Assembly (NCBI RefSeq): GCF_016887565.1
Contig: NZ_CP069396.1
Coordinates: 6,864,001-6,928,000 of the forward strand
DNA from: Archangium violaceum
Lineage (GTDB): Bacteria; Myxococcota; Myxococcia; Myxococcales; Myxococcaceae
Direction of reading: 5' to 3'
DNA: 64,000 nucleotides
Position 1 is the stretch's first letter. The number at the start of each line of letters is the position of its first letter. The translations under genes were made by a program, and so were the position numbers. Positions 41,238-49,604 of this stretch are shown here, piece after piece. Below the pieces are notes generated by a model, which saw only the letters and a program-made list of their open reading frames with translations, was not told where the DNA came from and did no database searches.

Positions 41238-42824
41238 TCAGTTCACCTGAACCTTGGCGACCTGACGGCCGCCGAGGAAGTCCTCCACGCCGTGGGCGAT
41301 GGCCTGGGCCACGTCGTCCTGGTACTTCTCCGAGGCCAGCCGCTGCTCCTCCTCGGAGTGGGACAGGAAGGCCGTCTCCACGAGGATGGCCGGCATCTTC
41401 GCGCCCAGCAGCACGTAGAAGAGCGCCTCCTTGGTGCCCAGGTCCTTCACGCCGGTGTAGCCGCTGGACAGGTGGCTCACGAGGTTCTTCTGCACCCGGG
41501 TGGCCAGCCGCGTGGACTCCTCGGTGTTGGCCTTGGTGGCCAGGTCCGCGAGGATGAACTGCAGGTCGCTGATGCCCTTCTCCGAGGACGCGTTCTCGCG
41601 CGCCGCCAGGCGGATGGAGTAGCGGTCCGCCGAGGTGTTGAGCGTGTACGTCTCGATGCCCCGCAGCTTCGAGGTGGGCGCCGAGTTGCAGTGGATGGAG
41701 ATGAACAGGTCGCCCTTCATCTCGTTGGCCATGCGCGCGCGCTCCTCCAGCTTCAGGTAGTGGTCGTCCTCGCGGGTGAGCATCACCTCCAGGCCGCGGT
41801 TGCGCAGCTCGGTGGCGAGCTTGCGCGCGATGGCCAGCGTCACGTCCTTCTCCCGCGTCCCCTTGCGGCCGATGGCGCCGGTGTCGTGGCCTCCGTGGCC
41901 CGCGTCGATGACCACCCGGCGCACCTTCAGCCCGAGCTGCTCCGCCAGCGTCAGCTCGGTGCCGTTGGACGCCTTCGCCACGGCCTTGAGGCGGGCCTGC
42001 GCCATCTGCTCGTCCACCGGGGCCGTCACGGGCTTGTTGGACGCCACGGCCGGGGCGGGCTCCACCGCGGGCTTCACGGGCTCCGCCGCGGGCTTCGACT
42101 CCGAAGCGGGAGCCGGCTGCGGCGCCTGGGCCACCACCTTGGCGGGAGCCTGCGCGGGGGCGGGCTCCGGCTCGGCCGGCTTGGACAGCTCGACGCGGAT
42201 CACCGGCACCTGCTCCGCCGGGGCCTGCTTCTCGGCTGGAGCCGGCTTGGAGGGCTCGGCCGAGGCGACGGCCGGCCTGTGCTCGGGGGCGGGCGGCGGG
42301 GGCTTGTTGCGCACGGGCGTCTTCGGCGGAGGCAGCGAGGCCAGCAGCGCCTTCAAATCCTTCGCGCGATCACCCCTGGAGTTGACCGCGAGGCTGCCGT
42401 TGATGACACGGCGCGCGGACTCGGGCTGATCCAGCTGCTCGAAGTAGATGCGCGCGAGCGTATAGGCCGCGTCGTCCGCGAGCCGGTGCTTCGGATGGGA
42501 CTCCACCACGCGGGTGTAGTAGGCGATCGCCGCCTGCTGATCCTCGGAGACGAAGGAGATGCGGCTCAGCTCGTTGAGCAGCTCCGCGGCGGTGTAGAGG
42601 GCTTCCGGGGCCCGCTGGCTCTTGGGAAAGCGGCTGGCCATGGCCTCGAAGCGGTGCGCCACGTTGAGCCAGTTGTGGCGCAGCTTGCGCCGGGCCGCGT
42701 CGTCCTTGAGGGTATAGTAGGACCTGCGCGCCTCCTCGTAGGCGGTCTCGGCCGGATCGCGCTTCGCCTGGGCGGCGAGCGGCAGCAACAGGGCCAGCAG
42801 CAGCGGGGCGAGGCGTGGGTTCAT
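41238..42824 (-). CDS. N-acetylmuramoyl-L-alanine amidase (Amidase_3) with N-terminal TPR-like region
   Basis: The protein has 528 residues. A signal peptide (PLLLALLLPLAAQAK) sends it to the periplasm. Residues about 25-160 form TPR-like helices (AYEEARRSYYTLK..., AAIAYYTRVVESHPKHRLADDAAYTLARIYFEQ). A long Pro/Ala/Glu-rich linker follows to about 270. The catalytic zinc domain has VVIDAGHGGHDTGA (His ligand), TREKDVTLAI (Glu ligand), FISIHCNSA (His) and AILVETAFLSH (catalytic Glu). It cuts the amide bond between MurNAc and the stem peptide, as AmiA/B/C do in cell separation. The gene stands alone between convergent neighbours. Confidence 0.93.
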   Translation of the reverse strand: MNPRLAPLLLALLLPLAAQAKRDPAETAYEEARRSYYTLKDDAARRKLRHNWLNVAHRFEAMASRFPKSQRAPEALYTAAELLNELSRISFVSEDQQAAIAYYTRVVESHPKHRLADDAAYTLARIYFEQLDQPESARRVINGSLAVNSRGDRAKDLKALLASLPPPKTPVRNKPPPPAPEHRPAVASAEPSKPAPAEKQAPAEQVPVIRVELSKPAEPEPAPAQAPAKVVAQAPQPAPASESKPAAEPVKPAVEPAPAVASNKPVTAPVDEQMAQARLKAVAKASNGTELTLAEQLGLKVRRVVIDAGHGGHDTGAIGRKGTREKDVTLAIARKLATELRNRGLEVMLTREDDHYLKLEERARMANEMKGDLFISIHCNSAPTSKLRGIETYTLNTSADRYSIRLAARENASSEKGISDLQFILADLATKANTEESTRLATRVQKNLVSHLSSGYTGVKDLGTKEALFYVLLGAKMPAILVETAFLSHSEEEQRLASEKYQDDVAQAIAHGVEDFLGGRQVAKVQVN

Positions 42825-42962
42825 GGGTCGGGTCCTCCAGACAAGGGCGAGGGCTACAGACGTGTGTCACGGCCCACCTACACCGGCAACTTTTCGCCCC
42901 GCCGGGGTTTGAAGCCCCACCCCCCGCACGGGTACACTCGCCCCTTCTTCTGGGGAGACACC

Positions 42963-43889
42963 ATGGCGCAACCACCCTCGGGTCAGGGCAAGGGTCAGGG
43001 CGGTTCGGGTTCCGGTCAGCGCACGACCACCAGTGGTGCCACCCCGGCGGCCCGGACGAGCACTGGCACCGGCATCCCCCGCACGTCCACCAGTGGCTCG
43101 GTGCCCGCGGCCCGGAGCCCCACGGGGGAGCAACCCGCCGTGCGCCGCAGCCCCACCCTGTCGTCACTGCCCAACGTGCGCGCAGGCGTCACCGCCTTCG
43201 AGCTGGGGTCCACCCAGGACTCCAAGTCCTTCAAGAAGGGCCTCGACCAGTCCGCCTTCGATGGCGAGGGGGAGCACACCCAGGTGGATGCCCTCCTGGG
43301 CGCGCGCCGCCAGCCCTCGCCTCCCCCCACGGAGGAGAGCGCCTCGGCGGGGAAGACCTTCGACGGCACCACGCCGCCCCCGGAGGTCATCAGCCGCGAC
43401 GTGTGGAAGGCCATCAACGCCCCCCTGCAGAGCCGCGAGGGCCGACGCTCCCCGGACCTCTACAAGCAGGTCATCAACCAGTTCGCCGCGGGCCACAACC
43501 CCCGCTACGAGGCCGCGGACGCCAAGCAGGGCCGCTCCCACATCTTCGTCTGGGACGTCACCCGCGCGATGAACGCGGAGATCCCCCACTTCGTCGGGCC
43601 GCGCGAGCTCACCGTCTCGCAGACGTGCGACTGGCTGCGCCACGAGGGCACCATGCGGGGCTGGCGCCGGGCGGACGTCGAGAGCGCCGCGGCCGCCGCC
43701 GACGAGGGCAAGCCGGTGGTGGCCGTGCCCAAGGACTCCAGCGTCCGGTGCATCGGCGTGGTGCGGCCGGGAGGGCTGGGACAGGACGGCCGGCCCCGCT
43801 TCGCCGCGGCGGGCCTCCAGCGGGGCAACGACCTGGGCACGAAGGAAGCCTTCGGTGTGATGGCCCTGGAGTACTTCGTCCACGACTGA
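42963..43889 (+). CDS. Myxobacterial protein with CHAP/NlpC-like C-terminal domain, possibly inactive
   Basis: The protein has 308 residues from ATG 42963, seven nt after GGGGAG. The N-terminal ~75 residues are a low-complexity Ser/Thr/Gly/Pro stretch. From about 145 to the end (YKQVINQFAAGHNPRY, SHIFVWDVTRAMNAEIPHFVG, VCDWLR-like TCDWLRHEGTMRGWR, KPVVAVPKDSSVRCIGVVRP, EYFVHD) it resembles myxobacterial CHAP-like cell-wall-hydrolase domains. In relatives as I remember them, a Cys precedes IFVWDVT and a His lies in the HVAMVRP-like strand; here these read S and C. That suggests loss of catalysis, but the comparison is from memory. It has no signal peptide. Function unknown. Confidence 0.55.
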   Translation: MAQPPSGQGKGQGGSGSGQRTTTSGATPAARTSTGTGIPRTSTSGSVPAARSPTGEQPAVRRSPTLSSLPNVRAGVTAFELGSTQDSKSFKKGLDQSAFDGEGEHTQVDALLGARRQPSPPPTEESASAGKTFDGTTPPPEVISRDVWKAINAPLQSREGRRSPDLYKQVINQFAAGHNPRYEAADAKQGRSHIFVWDVTRAMNAEIPHFVGPRELTVSQTCDWLRHEGTMRGWRRADVESAAAAADEGKPVVAVPKDSSVRCIGVVRPGGLGQDGRPRFAAAGLQRGNDLGTKEAFGVMALEYFVHD

Positions 43890-43899
43890 GGCGGGCGCC

Positions 43900-44664
43900 T
43901 CAGCGCACCCACCCCAGCGCCCGGGCCAGCGCCTCGTCGATGACGCGGGCCTCGCCGGGCAGCGACGACAGCACCGCCGCCAGCACCTTCTCCCCGTTGC
44001 GCACCGGCGCTCCCCCCGGGCGCAGGCGCGCGCGCACCGCGTGTTTCTGGTCCTGCTTCCAGTAGCTGGCCGGGAAGAGCACCTCCCGGCGCGACTCCGG
44101 CAGCGGGCCGTCCGGGGTCAGCCACACCAGCATCCCCTTGCGCAGCGGCTCCAGCTCCGCGCGCAGTGTCCGCCTCAGCTCCCGGCCGAAGAGGCCCACC
44201 GCCACCAACCCCCCGAGCGCCAGCCCCCACGGCACCAGCCCCAGCGCCCGCGCCCGCGAGCGCACGTAGCCCGCCTCGCGCGGCCTGTCCGGCAGTTGGG
44301 GATCCACCAGCAACCGCACGCGAGCCCCGGGGCCCAGGCCCTCGGCGTACTCGGCCCGGGTGAGCACCCCGCTGGCCGAGTACTGCACCTTGCCCACGGC
44401 GTAGATGACCTCGAGCCTCGCCTCGGCGCCCTCGCGTTCGTCCCGGGGCGGGAGCGTCATCGCCGCCACCTGGCCTTCCAGCTCCTCGGCCCGCGAGAGG
44501 AAGGCCTGCTCCTCCACCACGAAGCGGCCCAGGACCGACGCCCCGGCGCCGAGCGCCGCCATCACCGCGAGCCCCACCACCCCCACCCGGACGAGCCGGG
44601 GGATGGCACCGGGTACTTTCGAGAGGGGGACACTCCGGGGGGCCTGGGGGATGGCGAGCTGCAT
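43900..44664 (-). CDS. DUF3592-like two-helix membrane protein
   Basis: The protein has 254 residues. One N-terminal membrane helix (VRVGVVGLAVMAALGAGASVLG) and a second at about 145-165 (LGLVPWGLALGGLVAVGLFG) flank a beta-rich extracytoplasmic domain (EVIYAVGKVQYSASGVLTRAEYAEGLGPGARVRLLVDPQLPDRPREAG). That arrangement, with the P-x-x-P-x-x-A/G motif before the second helix, resembles DUF3592 membrane proteins. The C-terminal ~90 residues are cytoplasmic. Role unknown. It converges with the CHAP-like gene. Confidence 0.6.
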   Translation of the reverse strand: MQLAIPQAPRSVPLSKVPGAIPRLVRVGVVGLAVMAALGAGASVLGRFVVEEQAFLSRAEELEGQVAAMTLPPRDEREGAEARLEVIYAVGKVQYSASGVLTRAEYAEGLGPGARVRLLVDPQLPDRPREAGYVRSRARALGLVPWGLALGGLVAVGLFGRELRRTLRAELEPLRKGMLVWLTPDGPLPESRREVLFPASYWKQDQKHAVRARLRPGGAPVRNGEKVLAAVLSSLPGEARVIDEALARALGWVR

Positions 44665-44689
44665 GGCCCCATCCTACGGGAGGCCCCGG

Positions 44690-45310
44690 CTACTTCCAGC
44701 TCACCATGTACTCGACGGAGAGCGGCCCCGTCGACCGGCCCCTCACCCTCGGCTCGCGCGTGCCCACCACCTCGAGCGCCGTCGCCAGCGCGCCCTCCAC
44801 GTATTCACGGGGGAGGAAGTCGCGATCCAGCGCGATGAGCGCGTTGCCCGGCGCCCCGAACGTCACCGCGCACCGTCCGCCATTGGCCGAGGCCACCGCG
44901 TACGCCATGGGCAGGCTCTCCAGCAGCCGCTTCGGGTTGCCCGTCAGCAGCGTCTGCAGCGGCCTGCCCGTCGAGGAGGACAGGAAGTCCGTCGCGCCCC
45001 GGCGTCCCAGCGCCCGCAGGGCACCCTCGAAGCTCCCGTACCCATCCCCCAGCTGCTCCGCCGCCGACCACAGCAACCGCAGGAAGGAGGCCGTCGGGTA
45101 GCAGGTGAAGTCCACGAACCGGCGCTCGCCGCACGCCTCCACGCATCGCCCCACGGCCGCCTCGTCCCCCAACGCGCGCATCACTTCCATCACGCTGCGG
45201 AAGAACATGCCCCGCACGCTGTCGGCCGGAGTGGCCAGCGCCAGACTCCGCTTCAACTCCTGCTCGGCTCCAAGTCCTGCCGGTTCCCTCCCGGCCACAC
45301 CACGCTTCAT
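44690..45310 (-). CDS. DUF2378 (TIGR02265) family protein
   Basis: The protein has 206 residues from ATG 45310, with GGAG a few nt upstream; a frame open to 45676 lacks a start signal. Segments typical of this myxobacterial paralogous family are MFFRSVMEVMRALGDEAAVGRC, RRFVDFTCYPTASFLRLLW, then RALGRRGATDFLSSSTGR and LPMAYAVASANGGRC. The family has a fold related to haem-NO-binding/PAS-like modules of unknown ligand and is abundant in Cystobacterineae. No partner gene is apparent. Confidence 0.8.
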   Translation of the reverse strand: MKRGVAGREPAGLGAEQELKRSLALATPADSVRGMFFRSVMEVMRALGDEAAVGRCVEACGERRFVDFTCYPTASFLRLLWSAAEQLGDGYGSFEGALRALGRRGATDFLSSSTGRPLQTLLTGNPKRLLESLPMAYAVASANGGRCAVTFGAPGNALIALDRDFLPREYVEGALATALEVVGTREPRVRGRSTGPLSVEYMVSWK

Positions 45311-45513
45311 GTGCTCTCCGCCACTCCCCACCGAGGCCAGCCCATACCCAATATCGGTCGGGATGACCTCTTCCGCCTCAACTTCGCCTCCTGGAATTTT
45401 GGATCCGAAACACCTGGGGCGGCATGAGCCCGTCGAGCACCTGACACTCTGGCCTCCCAGCGATGGGAAGACGCCCCGGGGCCGAGCGGGAGCCCCGGGG
45501 CCTGGGGCCAGGA

Positions 45514-46665
45514 CTACTCCAGATCGCGCTCGCCGAGATTCACGGCGCCGATCCACCGCCGGCGGTTGAAGCCGTCGAGGTTCTTGTTGGCGACGATCTG
45601 GAAGCAGGTCGACGAGCCCTGGGCGGCGATCTCCACGGACCAGCCGAGGAACATCTGCCAGAGGCGGAACCACCACTCACCGTAGACCTTCACGATCTCC
45701 GTGCGGTGGGTCATCCAGTTGTCGTACCAGCGGGAGATGGTGAGCGAGTAGTGGATGCCCACGTTCTCCACGCTGTGGATCTCGAAGCCCGCGGCCTCCA
45801 TGTTGCTGACCACGAAGGAGAGGGGCATGGAGGCGTCAGCGCCCGGGAAGATGTACTTGTTCATGAACAAGCCCCAGACGAGATCCTCGAAGTGGAAGCC
45901 CAGGGTGCCCTTCTTGGCGCGCAGCCCGGCGATCTGCAGGTAGAAGAGCCCGTCATCGGCGAGCATCCCGTAGACCTGCTCCATGAAGGCCTGGAACTTC
46001 CTCACGCCGACGTGCTCGGCCATCTCCAGGCAGGAGATCTTGTTGTAGGGGCCGGGCGGGATGTCGCGATAATCCAGGGTGAGGATGCGGGCGCGATCGG
46101 CCACGCCCATGCGGGCGATCTGCTCCGTGCCGTACGCGGCGCCCTTCTGCGCGATGGTGATGCCCGTCGCGTCGACCCCGTAGTCCTTGGCGGCGGTGGC
46201 CACGAGCGTTCCCCAGCCGCAGCCGATGTCGAGGTAGCGCTCCCCCTTCTTCAGCTGCAGCTTCTCGCCGACCAGCCGCATCTTCTGGTCCTGCGCCTCC
46301 TCGAGGCTCTGGTTGGTGTCGGTGAAGAAGCCCGACGTGTAGATCATCCTCGGCCCGAGGAACCAGCCGAAGAAGTCGTTGCCGCGGTCGTAGTGCTCGC
46401 GGCCGATGCGGACATCCTGCTCCTGCGAGTGGACCAGCACCTCGGGCAGGAAGTTGGTGATCAGGAACTTGAAGTGGTCGGCGACGAACTTGTAGTCGGC
46501 CACCGTGTGACGCTCGCGGATGAAGGTGCGGAAGTCCCCCTCGATGTCAAGGCGCTCGTGGATGTAGTCCTCGATGAGCGTGGTCATCGGGACCTTTCCA
46601 GCGGCATAGCGCGCGCTCACGGTCGGGTCTTTCGGCTTCAGACGGAACGAAACGGGAACATCCAT
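45514..46665 (-). CDS. Cyclopropane-fatty-acyl-phospholipid synthase-family methyltransferase
   Basis: The protein has 383 residues from ATG 46665. Features are REHYDRGNDFFGWFLGPRM (substrate-channel signature Y-D-x-G-N-x-F), MIYTSGFF, SAM motif I YLDIGCGWGTLV (144-155), GITIAQKGAAYG, the bicarbonate-site-like SCLEMAEHVG and a late GIHYSLTISRWYDNW segment. The length and motifs fit CfaS/mycolic-acid-type cyclopropane synthases, which add a methylene or methyl group from SAM to unsaturated acyl chains of membrane phospholipids. In myxobacteria such enzymes are also linked to branched or ether lipid changes during development. The gene stands alone; the exact product is not decidable from the sequence. 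Confidence 0.88.
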   Translation of the reverse strand: MDVPVSFRLKPKDPTVSARYAAGKVPMTTLIEDYIHERLDIEGDFRTFIRERHTVADYKFVADHFKFLITNFLPEVLVHSQEQDVRIGREHYDRGNDFFGWFLGPRMIYTSGFFTDTNQSLEEAQDQKMRLVGEKLQLKKGERYLDIGCGWGTLVATAAKDYGVDATGITIAQKGAAYGTEQIARMGVADRARILTLDYRDIPPGPYNKISCLEMAEHVGVRKFQAFMEQVYGMLADDGLFYLQIAGLRAKKGTLGFHFEDLVWGLFMNKYIFPGADASMPLSFVVSNMEAAGFEIHSVENVGIHYSLTISRWYDNWMTHRTEIVKVYGEWWFRLWQMFLGWSVEIAAQGSSTCFQIVANKNLDGFNRRRWIGAVNLGERDLE

Positions 46666-46851
46666 GTAATTCCTCCAAGAAAGAACTCTGTCCCACGGAG
46701 GAAGGCAGCCCAGCGGTCCGGGCGATCCCCCGCGGAGCAGAGGGTCGGCACTCTAGATAAGCACGCGGGGGGCAGCGAGCCTTTCCGACGGACTCGCGTG
46801 CGATAGTTGGGGGAACCGGGCACGCAGGCGACGCCCGGGCAAGGGGAAACC

Positions 46852-47898
46852 ATGCACACGTCTCAGTCGATCCCGCCCTCGCGGCGGACCTCGCGCAAGT
46901 CGCTCCACGCGGTATTGCTCCTGAGCCTGGGATGGATCGGCTGCGATCTGTTCGATACCGACCCCCCGGACCCCACCCCCAATCACGCCCCCACCCTGTC
47001 CCAGGTGAGCGCCACACCGGCCTCCCTCGACGAGGGCGCGAGCACCACCCTCTCGGTGACCGCCGCCGACAGGGACGAGGACGCGCTCACCTATACCTGG
47101 ACCCAGACTCCGGCCGCGCCCGCTGGCACCTTTGGCCCGGAGACCGGGGCGAGCCGCACGTGGACGGCGCCCGCGGTGCCGGCCGACACGACCTTCACCC
47201 TGCACGTGACGGTCTCGGATGGGAAGGAAGGCACGGCCGAGGGCACGGTGGACGTGGCGGTGAAGAACGTCCCCACCGTGAACCGTGCTCCCACGGTGGA
47301 CGCGGACATCACCGCCCCCACCTCGGTGATCGCGGGAGACACCGTCAACCTCTCCATCGGAGCCACCGATCCGGACGGAGACACCCTCACCTACTCCTGG
47401 ACGGTGAGCCCGGCGGGCGCGGGCACCTTCACGAACCAGACCGCCGCCGCCGCGCGGTGGCGCTCCGGAGACCTCGCCACGGCCACCACCTATACCTTCC
47501 AGGTCACGGTGTCCGACGGGCACGACCCGGTGACGCGCTCGAAGGATGTGCAGGTCACCATCCCCACCTACGCCAACGACATCCAGCCCATCTGGACCGC
47601 GCAGTGCACGGGCTGCCACAACAGCAGCAGCGGTACCCGGGGAGGACTCAACCTGGAAACGGGCAAGTCCTACGCCTCCATCGTCAACACGAATGGTGTC
47701 GGCGGGTTCCCCCAGACCTGCGGGGCCACCGTGCGTGTCGTGCCGAAACAGCCCGACAACTCCCTGATGGTGAAGAAGATCATCGGCAACGCCTGCGGAG
47801 GCAGGATGCCGCAGGGCAACCCGACCTACTTCGACGAACACCCCGGTGAGCTCACCCGCATCCGCTCCTGGATCCTCGCCGACGCGCCCAACAACTGA
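46852..47898 (+). CDS. Lipoprotein with PKD/cadherin-like domains and a C-terminal c-type cytochrome motif
   Basis: The protein has 348 residues from ATG 46852 (GGGGAAA upstream). The signal peptide ends LLLSLGWIGC, a probable lipobox. Two beta-sandwich domains follow, each with the D-x-D-x-D-x-LTYxW signature (DRDEDALTYTWTQ and DPDGDTLTYSWTV). The C-terminal ~110 residues contain one haem-attachment motif CTGCH and a later MVKKIIGNACGGRMPQGN, where the Met may be the axial ligand, as in planctomycete-type cytochrome C domains. It is probably on the outer membrane or in the periplasm. Electron partner and role unknown. Confidence 0.75.
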   Translation: MHTSQSIPPSRRTSRKSLHAVLLLSLGWIGCDLFDTDPPDPTPNHAPTLSQVSATPASLDEGASTTLSVTAADRDEDALTYTWTQTPAAPAGTFGPETGASRTWTAPAVPADTTFTLHVTVSDGKEGTAEGTVDVAVKNVPTVNRAPTVDADITAPTSVIAGDTVNLSIGATDPDGDTLTYSWTVSPAGAGTFTNQTAAAARWRSGDLATATTYTFQVTVSDGHDPVTRSKDVQVTIPTYANDIQPIWTAQCTGCHNSSSGTRGGLNLETGKSYASIVNTNGVGGFPQTCGATVRVVPKQPDNSLMVKKIIGNACGGRMPQGNPTYFDEHPGELTRIRSWILADAPNN

Positions 47899-47949
47899 GC
47901 GCTCGGCGCGCACTTCCCGGGCGCCTTGCATGTCCGGGAAGTGCACTGG

Positions 47950-48333
47950 CTATTGCTCCTGCCCCGGAGCCTCGGTCTCCAGGCCGGTGTCGTCCCACGG
48001 GGCCCCACCGTAGTAGCCAGGCTGCTGGAGGTAGTAGCCAGCCGCTGGCGGTTGTTGGCGGTAGTAGTCAGCCGCTGGCGGTTGCTGAAGGTCGTCGTCA
48101 GCCGCTGGCGGTTGCTGGAGCTGATAGCTACCCGCCATTGGCTGCTGGAGGTAGTAGCTGCCCGCCATCGGCTGCTGGAGCTGGTAGCTACCAATGAGGG
48201 GCTGCTGGAGCTGATAACTGCCCGCCATCGGCTGCTGGAGCTGATAGCTGCCCGCCATCGGCTGCGCATGAGCCCACCCCACCGTTCCCCAGGACACCGC
48301 CACGACCGCGGTCGTCAGGAGGCTCTTGAGCAT
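47950..48333 (-). CDS. Secreted protein of tandem decapeptide repeats
   Basis: The protein has 127 residues from ATG 48333 behind AAGGGG. The signal peptide LLTTAVVAVSWGTVGWAHA is followed at once by eight decapeptides of the type QPMAGSYQLQ, the last three drifting to QPPAADYYRQ-like forms. A short tail (GGAPWDDTGLETEAPGQEQ) closes it. The regular Tyr/Gln/Pro pattern suggests an extended or aggregating extracellular polymer; I recognise no family. Expression signals are not evident. Confidence 0.7.
   Translation of the reverse strand: MLKSLLTTAVVAVSWGTVGWAHAQPMAGSYQLQQPMAGSYQLQQPLIGSYQLQQPMAGSYYLQQPMAGSYQLQQPPAADDDLQQPPAADYYRQQPPAAGYYLQQPGYYGGAPWDDTGLETEAPGQEQ
48025..48264 (-). repeat. Eight 30-bp tandem repeats encoding Gln/Tyr/Pro decapeptides
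   Basis: The exact 30-bp period encodes QPMAGSYQLQ-like units; the first five are the most alike. It is coding and in frame throughout. Confidence 0.85.
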
Positions 48334-48537
48334 GTCCAACCCCTTCCTCCAAGGGTCCAGGCTCAATGTAGCCGTGGGGCCTCCGACAGGCGCTCGGCCC
48401 CTCCTCCACCGTGGCCGCTCGCCCGAGGAGCGCCGCACCTGGCCGGATCACCGTTCATTCCCGAAGGGGACGCTCACCCGTCGTTTTCCCGTGGAGGAGC
48501 CAGGCATGCCGCGCTTCGGCGGCATTAAACTGCGGAC

Positions 48538-48912
48538 ATGCGACTGCTCCTGAACATCCTGTGGGCCATCCTCGGTGGTGGGATCGTCATCTGCCTCGAG
48601 TACCTGCTCGGTGGCCTCCTGCTGTGTCTCACGGTCGTCGGCATTCCCTTCGGGGTGCAGTGCTTCAAGCTCGCCGGGCTGGCGCTCCTGCCCTTCGGGA
48701 AGGAGATCGTCGACGCGCCGGGGAGCAACCCCATCGGCTGCGTGCTGAACGTCTTCTGGCTCGTGGTCGCCGGAGTGTGGATCTTCTTGAGCCACCTCGC
48801 GCTCGCCCTGCCTCTCGCCGTGTCGATCATCGGCATCCCGTTCGCCATCCAGCACGTGAAACTGGCGATGATGGCGCTCACGCCCTTCGGCAAACACGCG
48901 CGCGAGACGTGA
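48538..48912 (+). CDS. yccF: YccF-domain inner membrane protein
   Basis: The protein has 124 residues. It has two YccF units: LLNILWAILGGGIVICLEYLLGG with GIPFGVQCFKLAGLALLPFG, then LNVFWLVVAGVWIFLSHLA with IIGIPFAIQHVKLAMMALTPFG. The duplicated GIPF-x-x-Q-x-x-K-L signature and LxPFG ends are diagnostic of the family. It is an inner-membrane protein with no established biochemical function. It is divergent from the repeat-protein gene. Confidence 0.92.
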   Translation: MRLLLNILWAILGGGIVICLEYLLGGLLLCLTVVGIPFGVQCFKLAGLALLPFGKEIVDAPGSNPIGCVLNVFWLVVAGVWIFLSHLALALPLAVSIIGIPFAIQHVKLAMMALTPFGKHARET

Positions 48913-48979
48913 GCGCGCGGGCCGTTCCCTCCTGACCGCCATCCCCCTCGGCCCCGCCCGGCATCTTGCACGCACCGGA

Positions 48980-49002
48980 CTTGGTGTGTAAATTACACCA
49001 AG
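48980..49002 (+). promoter_or_regulatory. Operator-like inverted repeat upstream of the 2OG oxygenase
   Basis: Perfect 8-bp arms CTTGGTGT and ACACCAAG are separated by a 7-bp AT-rich spacer (GTAAATT). The centre lies about 34 bp before ATG 49025, where a repressor or activator dimer would act. The AT-rich core stands out in GC-rich surroundings. It probably overlaps the promoter. Confidence 0.55.
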
Positions 49003-49024
49003 CTTGTCCCGCAGGGGGATCGAG

Positions 49025-49591
49025 ATGGGTACACCAGCGCAGGTGTTGTCGGAGCGGCCGTTCATCCGGACGATGTCCGCCGTGCTGTCCGAGGCGGAGT
49101 GCGAGGCGATGAGGCAGCGCATCGAGTCACTGGGACCGGCCCCGGCGCCGATCACCACGCTCCGGGGTTTCGTGATGCGCCCGGACATCCGCAACAACGA
49201 GCGGGTGATGTTCGATGACGTGGCGCTGGCGGCGGAGCTCTTCGAGCGCGTGCGCCACTGCGTGCCGCCCGTGTTGGGGCGCTGGCGGGCGGTGGGAACC
49301 AACGAGCGTTTCCGCTGCTACCGCTACCAACCGGGGCAGTTCTTCGCACCGCACTTCGATGGGGCCTTCATCCGCTCGCCCGTGGAGAGGAGCATGCTGA
49401 CCCTGCTCGTCTACCTCAATGGGGACTGCGAGGGCGGAGAGACACGGTTCCTCGACCTGGAGCGCGAGGTCATCCCAGCCCGGGGCATGGGGCTGCTGTT
49501 CGAGCACCCGGTGCTGCACGAGGGCGCGGTGGTGCGAGGCGGAACCAAGTACGTGCTGCGGACCGACGTGATGTACCAGCGCGATCCGTGA
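49025..49591 (+). CDS. 2-oxoglutarate/Fe(II)-dependent oxygenase, prolyl-4-hydroxylase type
   Basis: The protein has 188 residues from ATG 49025, 5 nt after GGGGGAT; a TTG at 49004 would lengthen it by 7. The double-stranded beta-helix has the iron ligands H110 and D112 (PHFDG) and H165 (VLHEG), with K175 in GGTKYVLRTDVMY as the likely 2-oxoglutarate-binding residue. RFRCYRYQPGQFF and LVYLNGDCEGGETRF are standard P4H-type strands. It hydroxylates a protein or small molecule using O2 and 2-oxoglutarate; the substrate is unknown. An operator-like palindrome lies just upstream. Confidence 0.9.
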   Translation: MGTPAQVLSERPFIRTMSAVLSEAECEAMRQRIESLGPAPAPITTLRGFVMRPDIRNNERVMFDDVALAAELFERVRHCVPPVLGRWRAVGTNERFRCYRYQPGQFFAPHFDGAFIRSPVERSMLTLLVYLNGDCEGGETRFLDLEREVIPARGMGLLFEHPVLHEGAVVRGGTKYVLRTDVMYQRDP

Positions 49592-49604
49592 ACGGCTCCC
49601 GGGC

